From Paragonimus westermani (lineage: Eukaryota > Platyhelminthes > Trematoda > Plagiorchiida > Troglotrematidae): DNA of 64,000 nucleotides. The notes below the pieces were generated by a model. That model worked only from the letters and a program-made list of their open reading frames with translations. It was not told where the DNA came from and ran no database searches. The first letter of the stretch is position 1; every line of letters starts with the position of its first letter. The stretch lies in assembly GCA_008508345.1 (NCBI GenBank), contig QNGE01002379.1:52721-116720 (forward strand). Direction: 5' to 3'. Of this stretch, positions 31,870 through 44,300 are shown piece by piece. Both the position numbers and the translations under genes were made by a program.

Positions 31870-33260
31870 ACTCCGTCGCTGTATCATTGTTGTCGACGCT
31901 TTAGCAGTTGATTTTTGGAGTCAACTAATCACTGTAGAGCCTGGTGATCTGTAACGATTTTGAACCTGACACTGAACAAATATTTATGGAGTCTCCTGGC
32001 AGCTCAGTAGACTACTAACTCCTCTTTTTGTGTTTGTGAATACCTTTGCTCTGCCTCATTCAACAAACGTGATGTGCAAATAATCGGACATCACTCCTGT
32101 TCCAAAACAACACGAATTGCAACGGTAGATGCATCTGCGACCAGTGCGGTAAGTTTAGACACAGGAAGTGGGGTTAACGGTGGTTCTTTAGTCATAACTT
32201 GTATAAAGTCTGGCAGAAGAAGTTCTCCTTTTTGTGTCCAGGATCATATTTTTCCTGCTTTAACTGCGAATGATGGTTTTGCTCTCGTCGATAAGCCGGG
32301 GATAAAACGAGAATAGTGTTGCGAACGCCCAGTTATTGATCGCAGCTCATTTTGGTTTCTGGGTGATGTAATGGTAACCAAATCTTTGTACCGGTCACAG
32401 TCCGGCCAATATCCCTTGTCACGTGGTGAAACCAAGAAAAGTCAACTCTCGTATTTGGAACACGCTCTTAGAATGTTTTATGGCAATATTTTTGTCTTTG
32501 AATCTTTCTGGAAGCAGAAATATCATCGTATCATGCTCTTGCACTGAGGGTTTATATGATTCCAACATCTTGATGAGTGCATGTTCCTGACAAACCATCA
32601 ATTTTCCTGCCAGTTGCAGCTTGGAATATCCCAACCGACAAGTATAATCCGAACGGCAGGAAACTGTACTGGAATGGTCCCCAGAGGGTAGTAACCGTAG
32701 TGATCGCCTTAGACTCGGAAGCTATTGGAACCTCCGGTTCCTCAGCTGTCGCTGTGCAGCTTTTAATCTTGGATTCGGCGTTAATCTAGAGTCGCCGCAG
32801 ATCTCAGGTAATTTGTCATCTTCTTTCATGGACACAACGACTGGTTTGACTCATGCCGATGAGTTAGCCTGCGAGTTTATGTCGTCTTACTTCATTTTTT
32901 TGGTAGTATTATACACATTTTCTCCCAATCCACAATTTACTAATCGACGTTTTAGATGAATCGGTTCCCCCTGCACCTCTAGTTTTGCTGATTCTACTCA
33001 CATTCCTTTTTAAACGTGTGAGCGCCGAACAGTCTAGTTGCTTTGCTAAGCTTGATACTGTCCACCGGGACCGTCCTTGTAAGTAGCATCTAGTGAAAGA
33101 GCACAGTTGAACCGTTTCAAAGCTTTCAATCCCCGGACAGCTAGACTTCCTTCTAACACCAAGGATCGCGCTGGACTCAGCTCGTTATCATTACTAGCCA
33201 CCATTGCATGAATCTCATCTAGCAAGATCACACGATGCTCCTTGAGTCCACGTCGTTCCA
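31870..33260 (-). pseudogene. RT and RNase H of decayed gypsy element
   Basis: A possible RT entry (YKDGPGGQYQA) is near 33050. RT fingers and palm (GPFQYSFLPFGL, about 32660, and the companion frame 32419-32634 ending FQIRELTFLGFTT) and thumb (RNQNELRSITGRSQHYSRFI, about 32290-32350) follow. RNase H has LVADASTVAIRVVLEQ (about 32110-32160), QTQKEELVVY (catalytic E) and FKIVTDHQAL (about 31950). No intact YxDD box was found. Confidence 0.7.
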
Positions 33261-33436
33261 TAGTTGTTGAACTTATTTGAGCATCATGGACCGTACAATT
33301 TGGTGATCATTGTGAAATAATCGATTCAGTCCTCCCCGTGTTCGCAACGAGTTCGTACTTATATTCTGATTTGGACTTTAGGCATCTGTGAATATTCTGC
33401 TCAGTTCTCAATTTCGGTTGCAATGAATGAGCAGTA

Positions 33437-34551
33437 TTAGATGACTGCATAACGCCTGTCTCTAACAGGATTCATGTGTCGTTTCAAACCTTCAAACACC
33501 TCGTCAGATTTATCACAAAAGTGGCATATTGCATTACATAATTCGCAAGACGACTGTAGATATGAATCGTTGTGTGAAAAACCCTTTGGACCGGGACCGA
33601 TGATGGGCATTTGAGGTCGTGATAACCTGTTCATTGGTTGATTTCTGGCGGCAGTATGCGTTTTGGTCTTCTAAAATGGTATAGCGTTCGAATCAGCAGT
33701 GACAGTAGTCACATCATTTTTCTGCCCACAGATGTCTCGGGCTCCTTGAAACGTCAAATCTTGTTTGACTAGCATACTCCACTGAAGATCAGTGTCACTG
33801 ACGCCAGCAATCAGTCGATCACTGTTGGGAAAGCACTTTCTACCAAGAATACGATGTATTTCCGGAGGAAAATAGATGCTTCTATTCTTAGTACTCGAAT
33901 GCCCGCCATTATTCTAGAAAATTCGATTTCGCACGCTTGCATCTGATTGGTCCGTTGAGTGACCTAGGACCAAGGCCGCCGGAAACCTATAAATACAGCT
34001 GCTATGTGCCATTGTTTTGCCTTCGGACCGAGCAGCAAATAAAGCTCGGTTGAAAACCGTTCATTTCCGTTCTTGTTGGGGGGTTCTAAGTTGCAAGAGT
34101 TGGGTCCGAGTACTTGCGTTCCGATTATTCGTGCTTTTGCTATACCGTTGCCTTTCGTTCGTGAACGAGGTACTGCTCGCGGTCTTTGTGGTTGTTCCTG
34201 ATTTTCTCTCTCAGGGGGTCGTAACAATCACTCAGATGCTCCTCCATCTGACCACCAAAGTCGCAATGGGCAGCTTGATTTTGCCATTGTAGAATGAAGT
34301 CATGGAAGCTCGGGCTTTTTGAATGCAATAATGGGTTGAACTTCGCTCGTTCTGTGGCCTGGAAATTTTCATAGAGCACATGTTTTAACGGTAGTTTCTC
34401 TAAGTCGTCGAATTGTAACGAGACTCGGGCGTACAGATAGGCCGGATTCATCTGTAGCGAATGTAGCTGACGAAGACCAACGGTAACGAAGAATGCTGAG
34501 TAGAATTTCCCCCCACATCACGACGAATGCTGCACTGCAGTTAGAAGGCAC
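33437..34551 (-). pseudogene. gag of decayed gypsy element, split by solo LTR
   Basis: The N-terminal part is at 34551-34227 (LEKLPLKHVLYENFQATERA, then HCDFGGQMEEHLSD). The frame is cut at the solo LTR and resumes beyond it with RLIAGVSDTDLQ (33822-33780) and DLTFQGARDIC. A cysteine-histidine cluster (CELCNAICHFCDK, about 33515) is the likely knuckle. Removing the LTR and one TSD copy rejoins DRLIAGVSD in frame, which confirms the nesting. Confidence 0.8.
33823..34226 (+). repeat. Solo LTR (404 bp) of the 6174 family, with TSD ATCAC
   Basis: Starts TGTTGGGAAAGCACTTTC and ends GGGTCGTAACA. It carries the same CCTATAAATACAGC and GCAGCAAATAAAGCTCG elements as the LTRs of 6174-9046, at visibly lower identity. 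ATCAC is present on both sides (33818-33822 and 34227-34231). No interior remains, so it arose by LTR-LTR recombination. It lies in the gag of an older minus-strand gypsy. Confidence 0.93.
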
Positions 34552-34560
34552 GGCATCAAG

Positions 34561-37500
34561 ACTGTTCGTTCAATCTTGATCGACTATATTTAACGCGACG
34601 TTTGGATTGACCCCCCGTTAGATTTTCCGTCGTGTAAATGTTTGGATTAGGGGTGAATCAAATAGAATTTCATCAAAGTTTTCTACAGCAGAATTGCTGC
34701 ATCCACTGAAGAAACCGACGGACATATGTGGTAACTAGTTGCCGGTGCACATGATGCAAATCACCGGGATAATTGTAGAAACCAATTAGCTATCCAGGGA
34801 GAATAGGGCAGTTGTGAATTGAAAAAGTGTTTTTATGGGATAATGCACGAAATTATGGGTTATAATGGCTGACGTACCACTGAATGTAATGGACTTCACC
34901 CTATATATCACCAAGAATTCAGTAGTGCAAGCTATTGCTGACAGCAGAAAAACTGTTGTTAGTATGAGAACTGCGGGGAAATGGCAAGTTGGTGGATTTT
35001 GGCCAACGTGAACGGTCCCTGTCATTAAGTTGTACGAGTTTCTACCGTCCTAGAAACTTGCGGGAACAGGTGTCCGGGATATGAAAGGTGAGGTATATAT
35101 GAAGAGTTTTGAATAGTGCAGGACGATCGCCGTTTGTGGATGAAACGAGATTGCCCACGGAAGTTTCGTAAAAAGCAAAGCGGACGTCAGGAGGCGCATC
35201 TCCTAACGAAACAACCAGAGTGCATGACGCCGCATTAATCGACCGACCTAGCTCTGATTATATGGTCTTGGGTGGTGACATGGTTCCATCCAGCTAATCA
35301 GATTGTAGCCATGCCTCTACTCTACCTGGACTGTGCTTTTCCATGTTGTTTGTGGATGTTCCCTGTAATGCGACTTCTCTTGGCGCCGTGACTGACATGC
35401 ATGTCCGGTTCATTTGAGTCGCTTCGTGTCTGTCGTCCTACATTCTCCTCATTTCCTTTTATACATTTAGAGCCTCTAGCCTACTTTTGACCCGCTCCTC
35501 TAATGAACAATGTTCCCACGTCAGTTCTGTTATTCGTTTTTTGGCTAGGCAACTGAGCGCGTGGCAAAAGGGAAGGTCTAGTACTTAGATTGTTGGAAGA
35601 CGGTATCTAGTTGCAGTAGAACTTTGCACTGTTAGTTTTGCAACAGTTGGATACGTTGTCTGCGGCGGCGAGATAACACCGCACTTGTACGCCAATTCGG
35701 GGGCTTCAATGCCCCCGGGCTTATATATCACTGTAAGGTATTAAAAATTTACGGCGAATTTTCCCTGCTACAAACGTAGGAACACACCCCGTCAAATTCC
35801 CCATCTTACAAGCGTCATCACAGCAGGTAGCTGAAAAGGCACTTGAGAAGACACACGATACCCCAATCCTCCATTCTGTTAGTTTTACAAAGAATATACA
35901 TGTTGAAAAGGACAGTCCAGGAGGTTTTAACACCGTTCCACACCTTTGTGATTAACTCTAATGTGAAATCTGGGCCTAAAACATCATCCATCGGATAAAA
36001 TTTCGTCTACGCCGTCGACCGCTTCTCGTTGGTTACTTCTCTGCGAGCAAGAAAGGAATAGTAGAAGAATTATCAACGACATCAAAAGTAGGAGTAAGGG
36101 GAGTACGGAAAGTCAGCATTAGACCCTAACAGAATTCTCCGACACTATTCAAACCGCCCACACCGCGCACTCTGTGCACTCGCACCACACGGTAGTCAGC
36201 GAGCAGAGATACCAACATCTTCAGAAGTATGCGGTTGTGCCTCGCAAACGGGTGCAGCCGCACTGCTGGCACTGCCGGTTTTGCAAGCCGAGAGAAAGCT
36301 GACGCCGCAAAATTCAATGGCGAACGAAAAACCATGGGAGTGACGGGGTGCGAGAAACTACGCATGCGTCTCCTGTCCTCCTCATCAGATATTTCAGCTC
36401 AATCCCGACTTTCGAGGGAAGTCCCAGATGATCACACCCTAGTGGAAAAATCTATCGCACATTGCCCGCTAATGCTGCCCCCGAGAGATCATTATTGATT
36501 TTGTCAAGGTTTGTTGCGTTATTTTGAAATTTTTGAGGTTTACTTGATGTTGAAAGGTGGCCCTACGCTTTGCTCCCTTCCACAAATGAGATACATTACT
36601 CGTCCTTGTTCTTACACCACCTACTTTGACCGTTCCCATTATCCTTATTTAGTCCGAGCCCTGTAAACTTTTAAATACCGAAATGAGACACTTTTCTTCC
36701 GTATTTTCCCTTGAGTAACTTATGATTCCCGTTGTTTCTCGGTGCATGAACAGTCGTTTTGCTCTGAGCAAACCAATGAACACTTGTTTGAGTGAGCTCA
36801 ACCCGTTTTATTGTCCACCATTGTTGATCGGTGCCTGATTGTCGGTCTGTTGTGTAGGCACTTTCTTTGATTTCTGAGGATTTTCACATTCGAAGTGTGA
36901 GACCCAATTTTCTTGTACGTTGGTTCAATTAGTACCGTATTAGATCCAGTTATTGCGAGCGTCTTCTCGTTAGCCATTCCGAGGATAGATTATCTCTGTC
37001 GTTGAACATTGAGAGGCATTTACTGGGCCGACAGATTACGCGTAACTCGGTATGGTCTTGAATCGTTAGCGAACGATTCAATAATCATAGTAATGTTAGG
37101 CTGTGTTAAATGTTTTCTTGATCCTTAGGACAGCCAAGTAAATGTGATGACAAATACGGAATCAAGTGTGGTATTTTTTCTTATATTCTCAAAGACTGCG
37201 GAGTGGATGTCTCCGTCACAGTCTAAAACGACAGTGAGCAACGGGGCTTTTGCTGATCAGGGTTAAACAACCTGGTCTGTCAGTCGTGGCTTTGGGGATT
37301 CATCATCCTTCTCGTTCAGTCGACTTCAAGGGGTTAAGAAGCCTAAGCTACTGTGAGCCATCCTTGCGGGAGAAAGTGTGTAACGGCTTTCCCAGCTCGT
37401 ACCACCCCAAAAAGTTGCTTTATTTCCTGTCGTTTGCCACAGAGACCGAGCGCCCTGCATCCGCCGAGCCTTCGAAGGGCAAATAACCCTGTTCCGTGGG

Positions 37501-37880
37501 CTTGCCACTGCACCGGCTTCTCTCAAGCTTCGTAACCATGCGGCCATTCCCACAAAACACCGTCGCTGCTGAATCAGAAGATGTCTGTTTAACTTCTGAA
37601 GAACGTTGCACTACGTTTAATATCCAGGATTGAGGGAGCCCTTATACAAACGCCGAAAATTTCCTAAGTAAAACTGAGGGGCTGAGATCCTGCTGTTTGC
37701 ATTATAATCTACTGCCCACTGGGATGATAGTTATCTTCTGATTGGCGACCGACTCTGCTTTGTGATCCGGAATTCCGTTTCATAAGTGCAGCGTCTGCGT
37801 GGTTTGGGAACGTGTTGATTTTGACAAAGAAAATGGTGCTTTACTGAACGACTTTTTTCACCTTGTTGCGGTACGCTGAA
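34561..37880. other. No gene recognised
   Basis: 3.3 kb with frames of at most 89 codons on either strand and no motif I recognise. It includes a GC-rich stretch with open minus-strand frames at 37326-37611 and a short near-palindrome TGAATCGTTAGCGAACGATTCA near 37059. It may include the 5' LTR of the next gypsy element, but I found no matching second copy. Confidence 0.45.
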
Positions 37881-37899
37881 CACAACGCAATGAAGTCGA

Positions 37900-40800
37900 C
37901 ATGGCCGACCCTAGAAGTGAATGAAGACGTGGAGTGACTCTGAAGTTTGGATGATTACAACATGCAGTGGACTAAATGTTGGGTACAGCGTTTGGCAAGA
38001 CCGGGAACACTGTCCATCGGACAAGCAAGGGTTGTCTATGCCCTGAGGCAGAGGCCCCAACTTCGCATCAAAAACACAGGCGGCAATGATTCAGGAAGTC
38101 ACTAAGGAACAAGAACGATGGTGGACAATAGACCGGACAGATTGTGTCGTGTTTTATAAAAACAATGTCTCTCTGCCTTCACGTCAACACTTATTACGGC
38201 GTATGCCCCTGGGTCTGCTGATGGGCGTTGGAAGACTAAAGATAGATTGGGAACGATCTATCGAGGACCTGCTACCGAAATTACAAGAATGTGTTCGGAT
38301 GGCTGGGTTTTTCAGAACCACAGGCATGAAGTGGCTGGCGGAAGGCTGTAGCGTCTACCCGTAAGGACTGGGGAGAGAGGACTAGTCAGAAACCTCGAGA
38401 AGAAAGTGAAGCAACTGACAGGAACAGCGAAAAGTTTGGAGACAAATCAGGACCCAAAAATACTACAGGTTGGACGAGAGCATGAGCACCCATAGCGTAA
38501 TCGTTACCTAATGTGTAGCGAAGTAGGACCCTTTGTTCGCCATTCCTTCAACAGACTTTTTCGTTCTTTTCTCCGTGCCAACCGGTCGTCATGGGGGTAT
38601 TCTACGGGTAAGAGTCGTGATCAAGTGATTAAGAGATCATGATGGTGGACATAATGACGAGAGCGTCAGTTATAAGAAACGTTCTGAAATTGCCTACCAC
38701 GTTCGGTGACTGGAGTTCAGTTACTGTAGGTGGGACGGCGCCCAGGACACAAGTAGGCGGTGCCGGACTTCAACACGCAATTCCAGTAACTGAGTACGTG
38801 GAAGAGACGGTAGTTGGTAACGATCTGCTACATCGATTGGAGTTGGGCGTACATTTGGAGAGCAACAAGGAACGTGTTGGTGGTAATGCCGTGAAATTTC
38901 ATTACGAGGATGCGAAGCAGCGATGCCGAATCGGCAGAGTAACTTCGAAATCTCCACCGGATTAACCTTCTCCTACCTTCGAGCAGTATATGCGTGAGTC
39001 GCCCGGTCGATTCAATGATGCTTATGGCCAGTAGGGATTTTGTACGCCGATGGAAAGTTTGATAGACCTGCACTCATGTGAGGATTGCAGACCAAGATGC
39101 CGGGGGACGCAATTCAAGTTGATTCCAGAAGTAAGGAGGCAGCTGAAGAAGATGGTGGGGAGGGGAGGATAATTCAACAGGCGTGCAGCTAGTTTTTACT
39201 GCCGGTCCTGGTGACTGCGAAATCGGAGGGAACCTGCCGATTTCTTGTCAATTTTAGACCGGTGAAACGGGCGACAACCAATGACGCGTCACTGATGCTC
39301 TGAATGGAGGATATTTTTGCACATCTGCATGCGTTCTGGTTAACAAGAACTGCCACGGGCACGTAAGGATAGGACGGAATATGCTTTTTACGTGAACGAA
39401 CAACAATAAGAATTTCCTGGGATGACGTCCGGTCCCTCCGACGCCCCTGCTACTTTCACACATCTCTTGCTTCACACTTCAGGGAGATTGGGAGGCAGTA
39501 AACATGTGTGAAAACGACGCCGTCATATTCATCACCACGACGTCGGGTCACACAGAAAGGCCGCGAGCGGCGCTCCGATAAATCAAAGTAGCCAACCCAG
39601 AATTGAGTATTAATAAATGCCAATTCGGCTTCGATTCACTCGTTTGTTTAGGACACAGCTATTGACGGAAAAATCCAACCGCCTCAAGAGAAATTGACAG
39701 CCAACAAAAATTTCCAAACATCAAAATGTAAGCGGCAACTGAGGTCTTATCACGAATTTTTCGGTTACGATTCAAAATTTACGTCGCGCTTCTCCCAGAA
39801 AACATATCCGCTCTTCCAGCTGCCGAAGGAGAAAAGGAAATTTTTCTGAACCGGTGAACTGGTGGTGCCAATCAACCAACTCAGGCAGGGAAATGCCAGG
39901 ACTTGACGATGTCTCACAATCCTCAAACCCGATGGGCCATTCACTATGTCGGTGGATGAAGGTTAGGTCGGAACCGGAGTAGATCTCTCACAACAATCCA
40001 GAATGTTACGTACGCTAGTCAAATTCTGACATGAGGAGAGAAGGTGGTCCACCACGAAAAAAGAACACCTTATTATCGGCTGGTCTCTGGAAAAGTGAAG
40101 GGCCTGCCCAACCTTCTATGTCGAAACGGTCCACGAAACCCCCATCCCACTGGAGGCCGCACAGAAGGCTGGTGTGTTAGGCAATTCTTCAGCTACAAGA
40201 TCTCACGTTGACAACTGAACATATCAGTGGCGTACAAAATGAGACACCCGACGCGAGGTTGCGACGACTGCAGGAAAATATGCCACCAACTGGAGCCATA
40301 GCCATGAAAGAGGCACTGGCTGTTGATGAAGGGATATTAGCCAGCCAACTGCAAGACCCCCAAGTACACAGAATATGCGGACATTTACCGGCGGAAACTA
40401 AGCCCAAGACGTTGACTTCGGAGCCTACATCTGGAGAACATCCAGCTCGTCGTCGATGTGTAGTTGCGGAGCAGGTTTTGACCGCGAAGATTGCCACTTA
40501 CTCCCGGGTGGCTCACCTGGCACAAGAAAGTTTTAACGTAGGGCGAGAGCGCGTGTATGATCTGCCGCGGTGGAAGGTAGGTGGCCTACAATGGGGGAAG
40601 GCGTGAGTGATTTTGGTTGAGCAAGCCCAAATTGCCGAAGGTTGAGAAACGATGGCGGCACCCTCAGCAAGGCAATTCATCATAACAGAAGGAGCCATGC
40701 ACAAGTAAGAAGCAAATATTTTTGGCACAATGCCAAAAAACCTAGAGACCTCTGTAAAGTTGTGGCGACCAACCATTTTACATGATGTTTGGAAGGTAAT

Positions 40801-41340
40801 CCCATGACAGTTCAAAAGAGCCAAACGGCTATACCCCTTCATCAACAACGTTTCGGTTCGCTTTGGAATGCTGCGCAAAGTCACCGCCAACCATGGCACG
40901 TCCACTGAGGAGCGCTTATTTCAGATGCTGAAGGACAGGGGGATTCAACGTTCAAGGACGTTGCCATATCATCCACGGACGAACAAGCTGACAAAGCAGT
41001 TCATTCGCGTAATGGATGAACAGAAGAGGCAGTAGCTGGGAAAAAGGAATATCAGGAGCTGTGCAACGACTGAGATCACCGCCTGAACTCACATGCAGGA
41101 GGCAGCCAAAGATTTTCTCTAAACTATGTCCGGTGACAGGGAGGGTAACTTGTCAAAGGAAGAACGATGGCACTTGGAGCATCGCGCTATTGTACGGACA
41201 ACAAAAGGACAATGCTGGAATAACCGAAGACTTGAAGTGAGTCGCCACAAATAAATTGCATTCGTTCAAGTTTGCATGCCAAGTGGAGGTAAAAGATTGT
41301 AGTCTACCAGGAACATCTCACCACTTTGCAGGCGAATTTG
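37900..41340 (+). pseudogene. Ty3/gypsy gag-pol remnant
   Basis: A possible Gag end is at 37960-38350 and a protease end with EETVVGNDLLHRLELGVHL at about 38790-38850. RT is clear: VLVTAKSEGTCRFLVNFRPVKR (about 39205), then INKCQFGFDSLVCLGHSY (about 39610-39665). An RNase H end (LTTEHISGVQNETPDARLRRL) lies at about 40206-40268. The integrase core has FGMLRKVTANHGTSTEE (about 40862) and RTLPYHPRTNKL (about 40956). Stops and frameshifts are frequent, and the catalytic YxDD of RT is not visible. The part from 38901 on is mirrored at 61561-64000. Confidence 0.75.
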
Positions 41341-44300
41341 AATGACGATGGGGAGAACACTTTGCTATGGTTAGCCGCACGATTACAAGCTTTATATCGG
41401 CCAAGGTCCTCGTGGGCGATGGATCGATTGTGATCGCTTGGCATTGGCAAAACCATGGAATGTAGCTAAAACAAGAGGTGAGTGTGGGGGTGCGCCAAAC
41501 AAGAGGCGCGTCTATTCCAGTAACATGTGGAATATTTCAACGCAGCGAAAAGACGTCCAAAACCCATAGTAAATAATTGTGAACAACACGGGCGATTGGA
41601 CGACCCTTCGTTTAACGGAATCACTTTAACGGATGGGGGGTGGCGGGCAAAATCCCGCGTCAGAAAGCGTCGGCCACGCACACAAACCAAGCAGTACTGC
41701 ACGCGACGTGAAAGTAAAGAATGCCGTCGTAGACAAACATTCCGCCGCATACACGCGATTGCACGCATGGTGTGGAGAAGCACTGGGTCGGGCGATAAGA
41801 ATTATGAATTCTCAATGACTTCTTGCTGCAATCTGGTTGCGGCAAGGAGCTTTCGTCCCAGAGGAACCCATTCCTCAGTGAAGCCTGTTCCATAGTGATG
41901 GAAACGAGTTCCTGGGAGATGTTTTCAATCAGCATTTTGGAGAACCACTTCAGATAATACCCCTGGACGACAGTGCTTTGAAACAGCTCGCGGATACGAC
42001 GAGAGGTTCAGTCCGCAAAAGCTGAACCAACACTTGAATTACAAAACTTCTATATCTTTCCTCTCTAGTCACTGAGCAAGCCGACGACTCGCCAGTGAGA
42101 ACGTTGTGAAGAGCCCTATTTTAGTGTAACAACCTGTCGATAATGAGGGACTTCCGAACTTCTACTGGGGAGCGAGGCCCCACTGACTTTGTACGACACT
42201 TCATCAGGTAGCGCAATTGAATCCGTCCGTCCCTTCGCGAGTTAGCGATTAAAAACTAATCGCTGACCAGAGAAGTAATAAAGATAGTGGGTCCGTTGGT
42301 CCGTTGAGCCCAATTGTTCGTAAAATTTACATTTTCATGCGAAGACGGCGTATTTCGCCAGCGATTGCTGGACGGAACTTTGTGCAAACTGACCTCACTT
42401 GCTGGATAGACTCTCGTTGGAAATTTAACTGGCCCCCTGGGGGCCATACTCTCACGAGTGAAGTACGTTATGGGAGAAGTATGTTATGGGAGACCGGTCA
42501 ACTCTCCGTTTTCGTGTTCATTTCCGGTCATCTGTCATCAAGAGTGTCGATTTGATCATGAACACAGAGGTCGATTTGGCTGCAGCGTGCCTTCTTTAAT
42601 AGATTACGTCAAGAGGACCAGCAACATGCCCATCAGAGATAGACGCCTGGTGGCAACGAGTGTACGAAGTCAACGAGGGTGGACATGGCCTTATTTCAAA
42701 TCCATTCGTTTGCCTAGTGCTACAGGAATCCTAAGCACAAGTTTATTTCTTCTATTGAACTCTCTATGGCACTCACCCACTAATCGATGCACGAACTTCA
42801 TGTCTCTTTCTCCAATGTAATCGCTGCGGAGGTGTTGAGCAGATATTGTACGCTAGTCTCTGGGGAGCGCAGCCTTAATAGCAACCTTACTCTCAATTAC
42901 GGTCATGTTGATGTGCCTAAGGACAGTAAATTTCAGACCGAGGACACCGGGTCAAAACTCCTTCATCTTGTTTGGGAGAAGTTTTCTGGTGCGGTTAGAA
43001 TATCTGGCTGCATTTTCCAAAGGCTCATAGAGGTGCTGATCGGGCCTCTCGTGATACTTTTCTAACTCTTTCTTTAAACGGTGTCGTTTACCCGGCCCTG
43101 GTAGACCGCGCATACAGCATTAGTCTGCAAAGGAGATTTACAACGAACTCAGATAGCTACCGCTGCCATCGTGCTTCTCCGAACTGATGGAGAGCATACT
43201 GGACAACTATGTCAGGTAACCCTAGAGTGTAGATTACCACCAGTTAATGCTCAGCGCAGGTTCCGCAACGGTCGTTCTCGTGTCACTAGACTACTTGTAG
43301 AAGCGGATCAATGAACCAAGGCAGTCGACGACGACTTTCGCTGGAGTGGATCTCACCCCACTTATTGTTGAACCGCCAGATTCCAGTATCTGAGGTGACG
43401 TTCTAGTTTGGCTTACTAACTATCCAAAGATCGGTGATTACGCGTGAGTGGTAAGCGAGTATTATCAAGGAATTATATTGCCCTTACGATGACACCAGTG
43501 GAGGCCACGCCTGGGCCAGTGTTTTTTGGCTCATTCATTAACAGCCGCTTAAAAGCTGTCAGCTTCCTGCCGTTTGTGTACACTGGTGACTATAAAGTAT
43601 GAGGAGCCGTGACCTCAAATGAGGGTAACCCTGTCCACCGTGGGACCTCAGTCCTGTGAGTGAACGCGCACAAGGAAGCTCACTACCGTTAGAGAGGCCA
43701 AGTGCAAGGTGCCACGTTTCCGGCCTATTCCTCCTCACTTATACTACATTTATAATACACGCCTGCTTTTTGTTAAATCCAAGTTGAATCTGGGTGCCAT
43801 CATCTTGACGGATCAAAACGACGAACCTGACTGTGAGTCAGTATCAAGGTGAGCCGAAACTAAATCGGGTACATTCGTAAGATCCCTCAAAACCATACGC
43901 GCTTTCATATTACCAATTGCTTACTAGTCGTGCCCGTCTCCTGCTGAAGGTGAAAATCTTTTCGCATGCCGCCTGTCTCGCCAAAGTGTGCCTTAGGTTT
44001 GAATCCATCCAAATCTGCGCAACACAGGGGGTCAACGTCTCGCGAGGCCAGATCTACACCACGAGGCTTGACCGCAACAAAGCATTTCCGTTTACATAGG
44101 ACGAACGAGGATGGGCCTCGTCTTAACGTATCATATCCTGAACGATCCCTTTTATTTCAAACGCAGCTTACTACCGAGGTCAAGCATTATCAATCGCCGA
44201 GATCACTCGCTAAAGTTGGCTCAACACCATGGCTGGCCGCTATGTCATGACAACCTTTTTTAATTATAATGGTGTGTCCCAACTGGAACGCTGTTTCACA

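Larger units (their letters stand above)
30594..34560 (-). mobile_element. Decayed Ty3/gypsy element interrupted by a solo LTR
   Basis: Minus-strand order from right to left: Gag, knuckle, possible start of Pol, RT, RNase H, integrase zinc domain, core and C-terminal part. All are in mixed frames with many stops. A solo LTR with its own TSD (33823-34226) sits inside Gag. No LTR of the element itself could be found at either side. Confidence 0.8.

Noticed and set aside
37326..37611. GC-rich overlapping minus-strand frames as a gene or LTR
   Set aside because: No second copy for an LTR and no protein motif.
42440..42500. Two 16-bp tandem copies (TACGTTATGGGAGAAG-like)
   Set aside because: Two imperfect copies only, likely chance.
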